A stretch of 39,759 nucleotides of DNA from Parcubacteria group bacterium GW2011_GWA2_43_13 (GTDB lineage Bacteria; Patescibacteriota; Patescibacteriia; UBA9629; GWA2-43-13). The DNA lies in contig LCFM01000011.1 of assembly GCA_000999025.1 (NCBI GenBank), positions 44,475-84,233 of the forward strand, written 5' to 3'. Of the stretch, positions 25,118-34,256 are shown piece by piece. Made by a program: the position numbers and the translations under genes. A model generated the notes under the pieces. The model had not been told where the DNA came from. It did no database searches and saw nothing but the letters and a program-made list of their open reading frames with translations. The stretch's first letter is position 1. Each line of letters starts with the position of its first letter.

Positions 25118-26719
25118 TTATTTTTTAAGCGTTGCTTTGAGTAAAGCATCAAACAAGGGATGCGGTCGCAATGGACGTGATTTGAATTCCGGATGAAACT
25201 GCACTCCTATGAAAAATGGATGTTTTTTTAATTCTATAATTTCTACGATATGGTTATCAGGAGAGGCGCCGGCGATAACCATACCAAGCGATTCGAATGA
25301 TTTTCGATACGCATTATTAAATTCATAGCGATGACGATGACGTTCTGATATACGTTTACTTTTATACGCGCGTGCTGTTTTTGTTCCCTGCTTAATCACA
25401 CACGGATATGCGCCTAAGCGCATTGTTCCTCCTTTTTTGCGAATATGTTTTTGTTCCGGCATAATATGAATCACCTGATGTTTTGCTCTGGTTGAAAATT
25501 CTTCACTTGTCGCGGAGTCAAGCTTGGCCACATGACGGGCAAATTCAATGGTGGCGATTTGCATGCCAAGGCACAGCCCCAAATACGGGATATCATGCTC
25601 CCGAGCGTATTGAGCCGCAAGAATTTTCCCTTCAATTCCGCGATTGCCAAATCCGCCCGGGACAATAATCGCATCGCACGCTTTCATTCTATCCCACTCG
25701 CGCTCGTCGTTTTTTTCTATTTTTTCTGAATCAATATCTTCAATAACGCAACTCACATTATTATGAAATGCCGCTGAAACAATCGCTTCATGCACGCTTA
25801 TATACGCATCCCCATGAGAAATATATTTTCCTACCAATGCTACCCTGCGTTTTATTGATTTTTGCGGCCCTTTTCTAAATTTATCCCACACGACCATTTT
25901 GGGTTTTATGTATGAAAATTTAAGTTCTTTGCTCAATATACGAGACAGCCCATAGCTTTCAAAAATAGAAGGAAGCGCGTAAATATTCGGAGTGGTAACA
26001 TTGGGAATAACAGCGCCTTCCTTTACATCGCAAAAAAGAGTTATTTTTTTGAGTAAATCTTTAGGGATATCTTGATCGGCTCGAGCGAATACAATATGTG
26101 GTTGAATGCCACGACGCTGAAGTTCACGCACGCTTGATTGCGTTGGTTTTGTTTTTAATTCCCGCGTTACCGGAAGATATGGAAGAAGCGTTACATGCGC
26201 AAAAAGCACATTCCCCTCCCCTTTTTCGCGATGAAACTGTCGAGCCGCTTCAAGATATGGTTCACCTTCTATATCGCCTACCGTCCCGCCAATTTCAATG
26301 ATGATACAATCGGCTTTGCTCTCATCTGCCGCGCGCTCTATTCGTTTTCTAATAACATCAGTAACATGGGGAATAATTTGTATCGTTTTACCTAAAAACG
26401 CGCCCTCCCGTTCTTTTTCAAGCAATTCTTGATATATTTGGCCTGTTGTGGCGTTTGACAATTTTGACAATGGGACATCAATAAAACGTTCATAATGGCC
26501 CAAATCAAGGTCTGTTTCAGCACCATCGTCTGTCACAAACACCTCTCCGTGCTGAAAAGGATTCATGGTGCCAGGATCAACGTTTAAGTACGGATCAAAT
26601 TTCATTACAAACACCGATTTCCCCATTGCTTTTAAAATCGCGCCCATAGACGCGCTCGCAATGCCTTTCCCAAGGCCTGAACATACTCCTCCTGTAACAA
26701 AAATATATTTTTGAGGCAT
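25118..26719 (-). CDS. pyrG: CTP synthase
   Basis: It makes CTP from UTP, ATP and glutamine. The N-terminal synthase domain starts MPQKYIFVTGGVCSGLGKGI and includes FDPYLNVDPGTMNPFQHGEV. The C-terminal class I glutamine amidotransferase domain has the catalytic Cys in LGLCLGMQ (near residue 381) and the His/Glu pair in GVQFHPEFKSRP. At 533 aa it is full length. It converges on rpmA and lies downstream of rplI, with 71 bp between. The starting ATG at 26719 gives the conserved N-terminus. Confidence 0.98.
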   Translation of the reverse strand: MPQKYIFVTGGVCSGLGKGIASASMGAILKAMGKSVFVMKFDPYLNVDPGTMNPFQHGEVFVTDDGAETDLDLGHYERFIDVPLSKLSNATTGQIYQELLEKEREGAFLGKTIQIIPHVTDVIRKRIERAADESKADCIIIEIGGTVGDIEGEPYLEAARQFHREKGEGNVLFAHVTLLPYLPVTRELKTKPTQSSVRELQRRGIQPHIVFARADQDIPKDLLKKITLFCDVKEGAVIPNVTTPNIYALPSIFESYGLSRILSKELKFSYIKPKMVVWDKFRKGPQKSIKRRVALVGKYISHGDAYISVHEAIVSAAFHNNVSCVIEDIDSEKIEKNDEREWDRMKACDAIIVPGGFGNRGIEGKILAAQYAREHDIPYLGLCLGMQIATIEFARHVAKLDSATSEEFSTRAKHQVIHIMPEQKHIRKKGGTMRLGAYPCVIKQGTKTARAYKSKRISERHRHRYEFNNAYRKSFESLGMVIAGASPDNHIVEIIELKKHPFFIGVQFHPEFKSRPLRPHPLFDALLKATLKK

Positions 26720-26790
26720 AGCGTTATGATTGTTACATTATTTTATTCTTTGATTGTTGATAATAATACAGTAGTGCAACAAAACCACTA

Positions 26791-27231
26791 TCACGTTATT
26801 TGAACCACGAGAGTAGCACGCTCGTTATGTCCGCAATCAACAGAAATACTATACTGGCCCACATGTTTTAGATGATGCAGTGATGACAAAGAAAGAGCTG
26901 CAGGGCTTACACCTATGTGGGCATGAACTGCTTCTTTTATATCCTGTTCTGTCAGCGCGGCATAGAGTGTCCCTTTTTCTGTTTTTGGCTTTGTAAATGT
27001 GAGAATTTTTCCTTCAAGTTGCCGTGCGTATTCTCGACTGCGCGACTCATTGGCTTTTGATGTTTTTTGCGTTTTTTCTTTTTGCCGTTGGAGCACTGTT
27101 CGTGTTTCACGAGTCGCGATCATACCCAATTTTTTTGGCAATAAAAAATTGCGCGCAAACCCTTCCTTTGCTGTAATGATATCTCCTTTTTTCCCAATAT
27201 TTTTTACATCTGACAATAATAAGATATCCAT
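26791..27231 (-). CDS. rplI: 50S ribosomal protein L9
   Basis: L9 binds 23S rRNA near the L1 stalk and helps maintain reading frame. The N-terminal domain MDILLLSDVKNIGKKGDIIT with KEGFARNFLLPKKLG is followed by the long linker helix (residues about 45-75) and a C-terminal domain. At 146 aa it is typical. Many Patescibacteria are reported to have reduced ribosomal-protein sets, some without L9, so its presence is informative for placing the lineage. It lies 46 bp downstream of ctpA. Confidence 0.96.
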   Translation of the reverse strand: MDILLLSDVKNIGKKGDIITAKEGFARNFLLPKKLGMIATRETRTVLQRQKEKTQKTSKANESRSREYARQLEGKILTFTKPKTEKGTLYAALTEQDIKEAVHAHIGVSPAALSLSSLHHLKHVGQYSISVDCGHNERATLVVQIT

Positions 27232-27277
27232 ACGTTACTAAATAACAACATTCAAACGACACATAACAAACCAGACA

Positions 27278-28510
27278 TTACTGTGAAAGAATCTCAATGG
27301 CTTTGTCTAATTGCGGGTCTTTTTGCGTGTCAGCATCCTCGCGAGTCATATCAATTTCAATATCAGGAGTAATCCCTTCTTCATTAATGGATCGTCCTTT
27401 TGGCGTGTACCATTTTGCCACAGTGAGTTTTAACGATGACAAGTCAGGCAGTGTTTCATACTCTTGAACCGATCCTTTGCCAAAACTTTTTTTTCCGATA
27501 ATTTTTGCCACTGCGCTATCCTGAAGCGCGCCTGCTACGATTTCTGACGCAGATGCGCTTCCTTCGTTAATAAGAACAACAGTAGGGATACCTTTAAAAT
27601 AGGTCCTCCCTGTAGCAGGATGTTCTTCTGATGTTCCATTACGATATTTTTCCGAAACAATACTACTATTGTCAATCCAAAGAGATGATACTTCAACCGC
27701 GGTCTCAAGGTATCCTCCCGGGTTATTGCGCACATCAAGAATAATCCCTTGTACGCTTTCTTTATTTATTTCCTTGAGCATTGCCTTAATTTCCGGCATG
27801 GTTTTTTCGTTGAATTGAAACAACTGCAGGTGGATGATTCCATCATCCCTCTGCTTCCATGAAATACTCGGGACTTGAATAATATCTCGGGTAACGATCA
27901 CTTCGCGGGGTTCGCCATCTCCTTTGGAATATATCGTTAATGTAACCGTAGTGCCGCGAGGGCCTCTGATTTTTTTTACAGCGCCGTCAAGGGTAAGTAA
28001 ACTCACATCTTCAGCGTTAATCAGTACAATAATATCCCCTGATCGTAATCCGGCTTTCATGGCAGGAGTATTGGGTAAGGGAGCTACAATGGTAAGTTTT
28101 TTGTCTTTTACACTGATTTCCATACCCACTCCCTCAAAAACGCCGTCAAGCTCATCTTGAAATTCTTGTGTTGTTTTAGGATCAAGAAATTCAGAATACG
28201 GATCATTAAGGGATTGGACTAATCCTGAAATCGCGCCATAAAAAAGTTTTTCATTTGGAACATCCGTATTGACGTAGGTGGATTTAATTCGTTTCCATAC
28301 ATCCCAAAATGTTTGGAAATCAAGATCACTAACAACTGACTCATCAGCAGGGCCAAACAGGCCTTTTAACAATCGCGATTGATTTCCTGTTTCTGCGGAA
28401 AGAGTGCTGACAGAATCTCTACCCACAACAAAACCAAATAAAAAAAGAGTCACCAAAACGACTGATGTGGTGATGATGCGTTTCCATGAAAAAGACGTAT
28501 TGAAATTCAT
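27278..28510 (-). CDS. S41-family C-terminal processing protease (CtpA/Prc type)
   Basis: A secreted or membrane-anchored serine protease that trims C-termini of envelope proteins. An N-terminal anchor (about residues 10-30, RIITTSVVLVTLFLFGFVVG) is followed by a PDZ domain (about 105-190, DGVFEGVGMEIS and GLRSGDIIVLIN) and the S41 catalytic core. The catalytic Ser lies in NEGSASASEIVAGAL (near residue 317) and the Lys in GKKSFGKGSVQ (near 338-342). The length of 410 aa is standard. The substrate is not evident from context (murA upstream, rplI downstream). Confidence 0.95.
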   Translation of the reverse strand: MNFNTSFSWKRIITTSVVLVTLFLFGFVVGRDSVSTLSAETGNQSRLLKGLFGPADESVVSDLDFQTFWDVWKRIKSTYVNTDVPNEKLFYGAISGLVQSLNDPYSEFLDPKTTQEFQDELDGVFEGVGMEISVKDKKLTIVAPLPNTPAMKAGLRSGDIIVLINAEDVSLLTLDGAVKKIRGPRGTTVTLTIYSKGDGEPREVIVTRDIIQVPSISWKQRDDGIIHLQLFQFNEKTMPEIKAMLKEINKESVQGIILDVRNNPGGYLETAVEVSSLWIDNSSIVSEKYRNGTSEEHPATGRTYFKGIPTVVLINEGSASASEIVAGALQDSAVAKIIGKKSFGKGSVQEYETLPDLSSLKLTVAKWYTPKGRSINEEGITPDIEIDMTREDADTQKDPQLDKAIEILSQ

Positions 28511-28539
28511 ATAATAAGATGGGTTAGTCGGAATGGAGG

Positions 28540-29829
28540 TTATGTTTCAATTCGAGTGATATCAGCGCCGACTGCATTTAAGCGCTTGTCTAATTCCTGA
28601 TATCCTCTATCTATAATTTCCGCATCACATATCGTTGTTTCCCCTTGCGCAATAAGCCCGGCGGCAAGGAGCGTTCCTCCTGCGCGAAGATTTAAACTCT
28701 TAATCCGCTGGCCGAACAGTTGGGTCTTTCCAATAATAATAACACGGTGCGGATCGCAAATAAATGCCTTCGCTCCCATACGAACAAGATCAGGGATATG
28801 AACAAGCCGGCTTTCGTATAATGGATCATGAATAAGAGACATCCCTTGGGATTGAGTCGCAAGCACAGTAAACGGGGATTCCGCATCTGTGGGAAAGCCG
28901 GGAAACGGAAGGGCTTGCAGTTTAAAAGATGTATAAGATTTCCCTTTGGCGATTCCCCTTATGCTAACCGAAACTTCGCCAAATCGGTTTGGTTTTGAAA
29001 GCGCGCACGACACGCCGGCTGATTTCAGTTTTAATAGCACCATTTCATTATGATCAGGCCGCACTCCTTTTATCAGCATGTTGGTTCCTGCGGTTGCGGC
29101 AATAACCGCAAGAGTTGCGAATTCATTCGGATCTCCTGAAATACGATGCTCAACACTTTTTAACGCAACTCCGCCATGTATTTCTATCCGATGTTGCGGG
29201 TATAAAATAATGCGCGCTCCTGCTGAATTTAAAAACTGAATCAACTCCTGAACATGCGGCTCGATTGCCGCCCCCCGAATCGTGGTAATCCCTTTAAGCC
29301 CGACTGCCGCCATAATAATATTTTCAGTTGCTGTTACTGAAAATTCTGGTAGAATAATATCAGTTGGTACTAATTTTTTCGCGCTTACCCGTATATGACG
29401 GCCATCAACCTGTATATCAGCTCCTAATTGAGCAAGGGCGCCATAGTGGGTTTCCAAAGGTCTATTTCCTAAAATACATCCGCCTGGCTCTGAAAGTGAG
29501 AATTTTTTAAATCTGGCAAGAAGCGGGCCCATGAGCAATACTGATGAACGCATGCTTTTGACAAGGTCATCATCTAATTTTTTACTATCCGCCGATCTTG
29601 CGTCAATCCATAACTCTTGAGGCCCGTGCCAGTCAATGCTAACATTCAACCCCTTGAGTAGTTCTATCATATTGAACACATCGAGAATACGAGGCACATT
29701 GGTTAATCGCACAGTGCCTGAAATAAGCAAAGATACGGCAATTAAAGGGGTTGCGGCATTCTTGTTTCCCGCAATTGTTATCTCTCCTTTCAGCCGGCGT
29801 CCGCCTTGTATCGTAAGTATAGTAGCCAT
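28540..29829 (-). CDS. murA: UDP-N-acetylglucosamine 1-carboxyvinyltransferase
   Basis: It transfers enolpyruvate from PEP to UDP-GlcNAc, the first committed step of peptidoglycan synthesis. K22-N23 in IAGNKNAATP and the catalytic loop Cys C118 in SEPGGCILGNRPLETH are present, so it should be fosfomycin-sensitive in principle. RPDHNEMVLLKLKSAG and FPTDAESPFTVLATQ further identify the fold. At 429 aa it is full length. Its likely promoter (29844-29872) overlaps the start of the divergent PEGA gene. Confidence 0.97.
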   Translation of the reverse strand: MATILTIQGGRRLKGEITIAGNKNAATPLIAVSLLISGTVRLTNVPRILDVFNMIELLKGLNVSIDWHGPQELWIDARSADSKKLDDDLVKSMRSSVLLMGPLLARFKKFSLSEPGGCILGNRPLETHYGALAQLGADIQVDGRHIRVSAKKLVPTDIILPEFSVTATENIIMAAVGLKGITTIRGAAIEPHVQELIQFLNSAGARIILYPQHRIEIHGGVALKSVEHRISGDPNEFATLAVIAATAGTNMLIKGVRPDHNEMVLLKLKSAGVSCALSKPNRFGEVSVSIRGIAKGKSYTSFKLQALPFPGFPTDAESPFTVLATQSQGMSLIHDPLYESRLVHIPDLVRMGAKAFICDPHRVIIIGKTQLFGQRIKSLNLRAGGTLLAAGLIAQGETTICDAEIIDRGYQELDKRLNAVGADITRIET

Positions 29830-29843
29830 AGTACAACAGGAAT

Positions 29844-29872
29844 AGTATAAACCAGAGAAATTATTTTGTCAT
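29844..29872 (-). promoter_or_regulatory. Likely promoter of murA
   Basis: On the minus strand -10 TATACT (29844-29849) is 17 bp from -35 ATGACA (29867-29872). It lies in the 45-bp gap to the divergent PEGA gene and overlaps that gene's possible TTG start. Confidence 0.6.
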
Positions 29873-29874
29873 CT

Positions 29875-31341
29875 ATGATCAGAAAACATCAAAGAATTTT
29901 GGTATTCGGGTTTTCTCTTCTTTTTTTTATAACAGCGCCTCTTGTCCTGCTGTATGGGACGGGATTTCGGTTTGATACTCGCACATTTGAGTTTGTTGAA
30001 ACAGGGTCTTTTGTTATCCGTTCCTATCCCAAAGATATTTCAATTGAGGCAGACGGGAAACCGACTGGTAAAACAACCCCTGCGGTGTTATCGCATCTCC
30101 TCCCAGGCATACACCACATTCGGCTACAGTCACCGGAATTTTCAGTATGGGAAAAAGATGTGTACATTTATCCTAAAATGACGACGTTTGCCGAAAATAT
30201 CCAATTATTTCCGGCCATTCCAATGGAGGGCTCACTATCAACGGAAACGCAACCTCATTTATTTTTCCCAAGTCACAGACTACGTTACGCGATTGAAGTA
30301 AAAAAACAAACAGCTTCCTCAAAACTTATACTGAAAAACCTTCAAGAATCATTACTGCAAGAAACAGAAAAAACAATAACAACCCTTGCGAAGGGAGAAG
30401 AGTTGCGTCATCTCTCATGGGCAAAAAGTGAGAAAAAAATAGTACTCACTACCTCTTCTCGCGCAATGGTTTTTATGATTTCTCGAGATGACAGCCCGAT
30501 TGATATTAAAAAAATACTCAATTTTTTACCAGAATCATGCAGTTGGCATCCGTTTGATGATACACTACTTTTGTGTGAACGGAAACAAGAATTATGGCTT
30601 ATTGATATTGCTTTATCGCGTCCCGCGCATCTGTATACAGGCGAATACGGAGAGTTCCGCATTGATGAGTATGAATTGTTTTTACCAGTCATTCAGCCAA
30701 CGAACTCTGATTTTATCGCGGAAAAAAATAACACAACAAAAGACGAAATGGACGAATCACCCCCTCCCCAATGGACTCTTCTGGCCTTCGATTTAAAAGA
30801 TACTAAACTTCAACCTCGCACGCTTATGGGATTACCTCTTTTTTCCGAAGATGCAGAGTTTAAAGTGGTAAAAAATTATTATTCATTATATATTCCATCC
30901 CGTAAACAATGGTTTCTTGCGCCTCGTACGACGCCGGTATCTTACAACGCCTCTATGCCTGTGTTTTCTTTTACCAGCGAACAGGTTGAGCATATAACAT
31001 GGAACGGAGATCATACAAAAGCGTTGTATATCACAAATGAAACTCTTTGGTATCTTGATGTGGCGTTTGATCAATTCGTTCCGCCCATAGAATTGAGTCA
31101 GCTGAAAGATGCTGTTCAATCTCTTGTGTGGATGCCTGGCGATCGGCACGGATTAGTTATATACCCTTTGTCAATAGATGTTGTTGAAACCGATTTGCAT
31201 ACTCCTCCAATGACTCGCACTCTTGTCAAACGCGCTCAACCCATCACCCCAATAGAGCCAATGACTGATGGAAAGTGGCTCTATACCGGCGTGTCAGACG
31301 GCGCTCATCCAGGCATTGTGAGGTTTCGGATACGACCGTAA
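29875..31341 (+). CDS. PEGA-domain membrane-anchored protein
   Basis: A 488-aa envelope protein. An N-terminal anchor (about residues 7-28, ILVFGFSLLFFITAPLVLLY) precedes a PEGA domain (about 45-115, FVIRSYPKDISIEADGKPTG and LPGIHHIRLQSPEFS). The remainder is beta-rich with repeated short W-containing strands (LSWAKSEKKIVL, ITWNGDHTKALYIT, LVWMPGDRHGLVIY), suggestive of a beta-propeller. ATG 29875 is preferred over TTG 29866. It is the only sizeable plus-strand protein gene apart from rpmA and diverges from murA. The PEGA domain is usually surface-exposed and of uncertain role; cell-wall binding is inference. Confidence 0.85.
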   Translation: MIRKHQRILVFGFSLLFFITAPLVLLYGTGFRFDTRTFEFVETGSFVIRSYPKDISIEADGKPTGKTTPAVLSHLLPGIHHIRLQSPEFSVWEKDVYIYPKMTTFAENIQLFPAIPMEGSLSTETQPHLFFPSHRLRYAIEVKKQTASSKLILKNLQESLLQETEKTITTLAKGEELRHLSWAKSEKKIVLTTSSRAMVFMISRDDSPIDIKKILNFLPESCSWHPFDDTLLLCERKQELWLIDIALSRPAHLYTGEYGEFRIDEYELFLPVIQPTNSDFIAEKNNTTKDEMDESPPPQWTLLAFDLKDTKLQPRTLMGLPLFSEDAEFKVVKNYYSLYIPSRKQWFLAPRTTPVSYNASMPVFSFTSEQVEHITWNGDHTKALYITNETLWYLDVAFDQFVPPIELSQLKDAVQSLVWMPGDRHGLVIYPLSIDVVETDLHTPPMTRTLVKRAQPITPIEPMTDGKWLYTGVSDGAHPGIVRFRIRP

Positions 31342-31351
31342 CAACATCCGA

Positions 31352-31367
31352 TCCGCCAGCTGGCGGA
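31352..31367. repeat. 16-bp perfect palindrome between convergent genes
   Basis: TCCGCCAG-CTGGCGGA lies in the 49-bp gap between the PEGA gene and rmlA. A single CCGCC-type palindrome of this kind is often repetitive in such genomes. It lacks a T-run. Confidence 0.7.
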
Positions 31368-31390
31368 CGCAATTCGAACCCACCATTATG

Positions 31391-32173
31391 CTATTTTTCT
31401 GACTCTTCTTTTATAATCTTTTTTAAAACATCAGCAAGAATTGGATTATTAAATGCTTGTTCGTTATGCGCGGCAAGCAGTGTCGCGCGCATGAGAGACG
31501 GAAACGTGCCCGCATCAGTCCAATCGCCTTGCAAAATAGCATAGCGCATGTTCCCTTTTTCAATATATGCGTTATTAACATCGGTTATTTCCATTTCTCC
31601 TCTGCCTGATGGCGTAAGTTCTGATATAATGCGGAACACATCAGCAGAATACAAATACAAACCAGTCACTGCGTATGGGCTTTCAGGATGTTCAGGTTTT
31701 TCCGTAATTTTGACAACTGTATCGTTTTCAAGAGTGGCAACGCCGAATCGCTGTGCGTCTGGAACTTCTTTTAAAAAAATCATACCGCCTTTGTGTTGAG
31801 GAAACTCATGGATAGCTGAACTGATTTTTTCTTGATCAGTAAAAAGATTGTCTCCAAGTATGACGGCAACATCTTCATTATCAGCGTAGTCCTCGCATAA
31901 CCCCAGCGCTTGAGCAATACCGCCTGCCTCCTCTTGCACCTCGTATGAAAATTTACACCCAAGTTCTTTGCCTGATCCTAATAATTCCAAAAAATGACCT
32001 GCGTGTCCTTTTCCGGACACAATCATAATCTGCGTAATCCCGGCCTGAATAAGTGACATAATGGGATGATAAATCATCGGTTTATTGTAAACCGGAAGAA
32101 GATGTTTATTCGTAACGCGTGTGAGCGGTAACAGCCGCGTGCCGTGGCCTCCTGCAAGTACAATGCCTTTCAT
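31391..32173 (-). CDS. rmlA: Glucose-1-phosphate thymidylyltransferase (RmlA-like)
   Basis: It makes dTDP-glucose from dTTP and glucose-1-phosphate, the first step toward dTDP-L-rhamnose. The nucleotide-binding N-terminus MKGIVLAGGHGTRLLPLTRV, the KHLLPVYNKPMIYHP segment, GDNLF and the substrate segment VTEKPEHP-like KITEKPEHPESPYAV are present. At 260 aa it is shorter than the 290-aa classical RmlA, lacking much of the C-terminal allosteric part. It is last in the rmlC-rmlB-rmlD-rmlA run, separated from rmlD by a 67-bp gap with an inverted repeat. Nucleotide specificity (dTTP) is inferred from the operon. Confidence 0.92.
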   Translation of the reverse strand: MKGIVLAGGHGTRLLPLTRVTNKHLLPVYNKPMIYHPIMSLIQAGITQIMIVSGKGHAGHFLELLGSGKELGCKFSYEVQEEAGGIAQALGLCEDYADNEDVAVILGDNLFTDQEKISSAIHEFPQHKGGMIFLKEVPDAQRFGVATLENDTVVKITEKPEHPESPYAVTGLYLYSADVFRIISELTPSGRGEMEITDVNNAYIEKGNMRYAILQGDWTDAGTFPSLMRATLLAAHNEQAFNNPILADVLKKIIKEESEK

Positions 32174-32190
32174 AGTGTCATATTAAATTT

Positions 32191-32242
32191 AAATCCGAAA
32201 TTCGAAGCACGAAACTCGCAACACACTTCGAATTTTGAATTT
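32191..32242. repeat. Inverted repeat between rmlD and rmlA
   Basis: Arms of 17 bp (32191-32207, AAATCCGAAATTCGAAG; 32226-32242) pair with two mismatches around CACGAAACTCGCAACACA. The right arm includes the rmlD stop codon. The GAAATTCGAA and CACGAA words also occur at 11231-11252, so this may be a small dispersed family. Confidence 0.7.
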
Positions 32243-33086
32243 AACTAAGATATTCTTCCAGTGCTTTATCCCATGATCTCATGGGTGGAAGTTTTGTATT
32301 AACTAAGGGTGAGTACATAGGACGCTTCGCTGGGGTGGGAAAATCGGACGAATGTCCTTCAATAAGGATAGTATGCAGAGCGAGAACTTCTTTGATTTTT
32401 GATACCCATTGAAAACGATTGGCAATACCTTCATTAGAAACATGGTAGATACCTGATTCTGGAAGTGTCTCCGCAATGAGCTGTATTTGTCGCGCCGCGT
32501 CCATGGTCCACGTGGGTTTCCCCCATTGGTCAGTAACCACTTTGACTTCTTGATTCTTTTTCATAACCTCTATCATGGTATCAACGAAATTTTTTCCACT
32601 TTTCCCGTATAACCAGCACAACCGCACAATATACCATTTAAGTTCTTGTGTATCTATTTTTCGCCCTTCGATTTCTTCTCCTTGTAAAATTTTTTCCCCT
32701 ACCAATTTACTGTAACCGTAGGTGTTTATTGGCGACGGGATATCATCTTCAAAATAGCCGTTTTCATGAGTACCGTCAAATACATAATCAGTTGAAATGT
32801 GAATCAATGCCGCGTTAATATCTTTGCATATTTCCGCGATATCTGCTACGGCAAGGCCGTTAATACGTACAGCTAATTCTTTTTGGCTTTCACAGTCATC
32901 AACTCGGGTAAAAGCGGCGCAGTTAATAACAACATGCGGCTGTTTAAGCGTTAAAATTTCACGAAGTTCAGTAGATTTTGTAATATCTCCGTACCCGATG
33001 TCCAAAAGGGTCAGCGTATGCTGTTGCAGTACTGTCGAAAGATCAATCCCCAGCATTCCTTTTGCTCCTAAAATGGCTATGTTCAT
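32241..33086 (-). CDS. rmlD: dTDP-4-dehydrorhamnose reductase
   Basis: This is the final step of dTDP-L-rhamnose synthesis, an NAD(P)H-dependent reduction. The Rossmann motif ILGAKGMLG is at the N-terminus, with NCAAFTRVDDCE, HISTDYVFDG and the catalytic YGYSKLVGE (YxxxK) following. At 281 aa from ATG 33086 (MNIAILGAKG) it is the family length; an ATG at 33098 would add four residues. rmlB lies about 40 bp upstream. Confidence 0.95.
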   Translation of the reverse strand: MNIAILGAKGMLGIDLSTVLQQHTLTLLDIGYGDITKSTELREILTLKQPHVVINCAAFTRVDDCESQKELAVRINGLAVADIAEICKDINAALIHISTDYVFDGTHENGYFEDDIPSPINTYGYSKLVGEKILQGEEIEGRKIDTQELKWYIVRLCWLYGKSGKNFVDTMIEVMKKNQEVKVVTDQWGKPTWTMDAARQIQLIAETLPESGIYHVSNEGIANRFQWVSKIKEVLALHTILIEGHSSDFPTPAKRPMYSPLVNTKLPPMRSWDKALEEYLS

Positions 33087-33128
33087 ACGAGAATTCAATA
33101 TTAGAGTAATGAGGCCATGAAAAATTTT

Positions 33129-34139
33129 TTATGATAAATCAGGATACTGCCGCTTGTAATAATCAATAAATTCAGGGCTTTGTTTCACTTTTTTCCAATA
33201 CCATTCGTTGTCTTTGTACCATTGAATTTTTTTCTGTAATCCTTGTTCAAAATTGAATTCCGGATTCCAGCCAAGGGCTTTTAATTTATCAGCATTCACA
33301 GCGTATTTTACATCGTGCCCGGGTCTATCATTAACATGAACGATATGCGATTCATTTTTTTGCAGTGCCTGAAGAATCATCAATGCCACATCTTTATTTT
33401 TCATGCTATGGCCGGCGGAAATGTTGTATGCCTCGCCTTCTGTGCCGTGGGTGATAATATGTTCCAGCGCGCGGCAATAATCATCAATAAAAATATATTC
33501 CCGCACCTGTGATCCATCACCGTACAAAGGCACTTTTTTTCCTTCTAAAAGATTGGTGATAAATAACGGCATGAATTTTTCAGGATGCTGATTATAGCCG
33601 TATACATTGCAACTGTGAGTAACAATCGTCGGCAATCCGTATGTTGTGAAGTAACTTTGCACCAAATGATCTGCTCCGGCTTTGGAAGCGGAATATGGAC
33701 TGCGTGGACGAAATGGAGTATCTTCGGTAAAATATCCTTCGCCTTCAATATGACCGTATACTTCATCAGTTGAAATTTGAATGTATTTTTCAACTTTATA
33801 TTTTTTTGCGGATTCAAGCAAGGTATGGGTTCCGATGACATCTGTCATGACAAAGGCGGCAGGATCCATAATAGAACGGTCAACATGGGTTTCCGCGGCA
33901 AAATTAACAACAATATCCGGCTGGCTTGCAAAGGCGAGTTCCACATCTTCGCGTTTTGTGATGTCGCCTTTTTGAAATGTATAACGAGGATCGTTTTCTA
34001 CTTCTTTTATATTATCCAGATTCCCCGCGTACGTCAGTTTATCTAAATTCAAAACAGACGCATCCGGTTGCGTCTTTAAAATATGTTTAATGAAATTGGA
34101 GCCCATGAATCCAGCTCCGCCGGTGATGAGATAACGCAT
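33129..34139 (-). CDS. rmlB: dTDP-glucose 4,6-dehydratase
   Basis: It oxidises and dehydrates dTDP-glucose to the 4-keto-6-deoxy sugar, using tightly bound NAD. The Rossmann motif TGGAGFMGSNF is at residues 6-16. NFAAETHVDRSI, QISTDEVYGH and the catalytic YSASKAGAD (YxxxK) follow, with the C-terminal sugar-nucleotide part RPGHDVKYAV. At 336 aa it is full length. It follows rmlC after a 117-bp gap filled by a long hairpin (34148-34256). Confidence 0.97.
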   Translation of the reverse strand: MRYLITGGAGFMGSNFIKHILKTQPDASVLNLDKLTYAGNLDNIKEVENDPRYTFQKGDITKREDVELAFASQPDIVVNFAAETHVDRSIMDPAAFVMTDVIGTHTLLESAKKYKVEKYIQISTDEVYGHIEGEGYFTEDTPFRPRSPYSASKAGADHLVQSYFTTYGLPTIVTHSCNVYGYNQHPEKFMPLFITNLLEGKKVPLYGDGSQVREYIFIDDYCRALEHIITHGTEGEAYNISAGHSMKNKDVALMILQALQKNESHIVHVNDRPGHDVKYAVNADKLKALGWNPEFNFEQGLQKKIQWYKDNEWYWKKVKQSPEFIDYYKRQYPDLS

Positions 34140-34147
34140 ACAAGGAA

Positions 34148-34256
34148 AGCAATCCTAATCTACTAATCGCATCCGAATCTACTAATACGTTAAATATCAT
34201 TTTTTGGCATTTGTAGTATTCGGATCATTCATGTGTATTTGTAAATTAGGATTGCT
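34148..34256. repeat. Long nested inverted repeat between rmlC and rmlB
   Basis: Outer arms of 16 bp (34148-34163, AGCAATCCTAATCTAC; 34241-34256) pair with one mismatch. Inner arms ATCCGAATCTACTA (34171-34184) and TAGTATTCGGAT (34214-34225) pair with a two-base bulge. It fills the whole gap between two genes of one operon. It could be an RNA hairpin shaping the rmlC:rmlB ratio or a non-autonomous mobile repeat. Confidence 0.8.

Noticed and set aside
31352-31367. Bidirectional terminator between the PEGA gene and rmlA
   Set aside because: The palindrome is strong but has no T-run on either side; kept only as a repeat.
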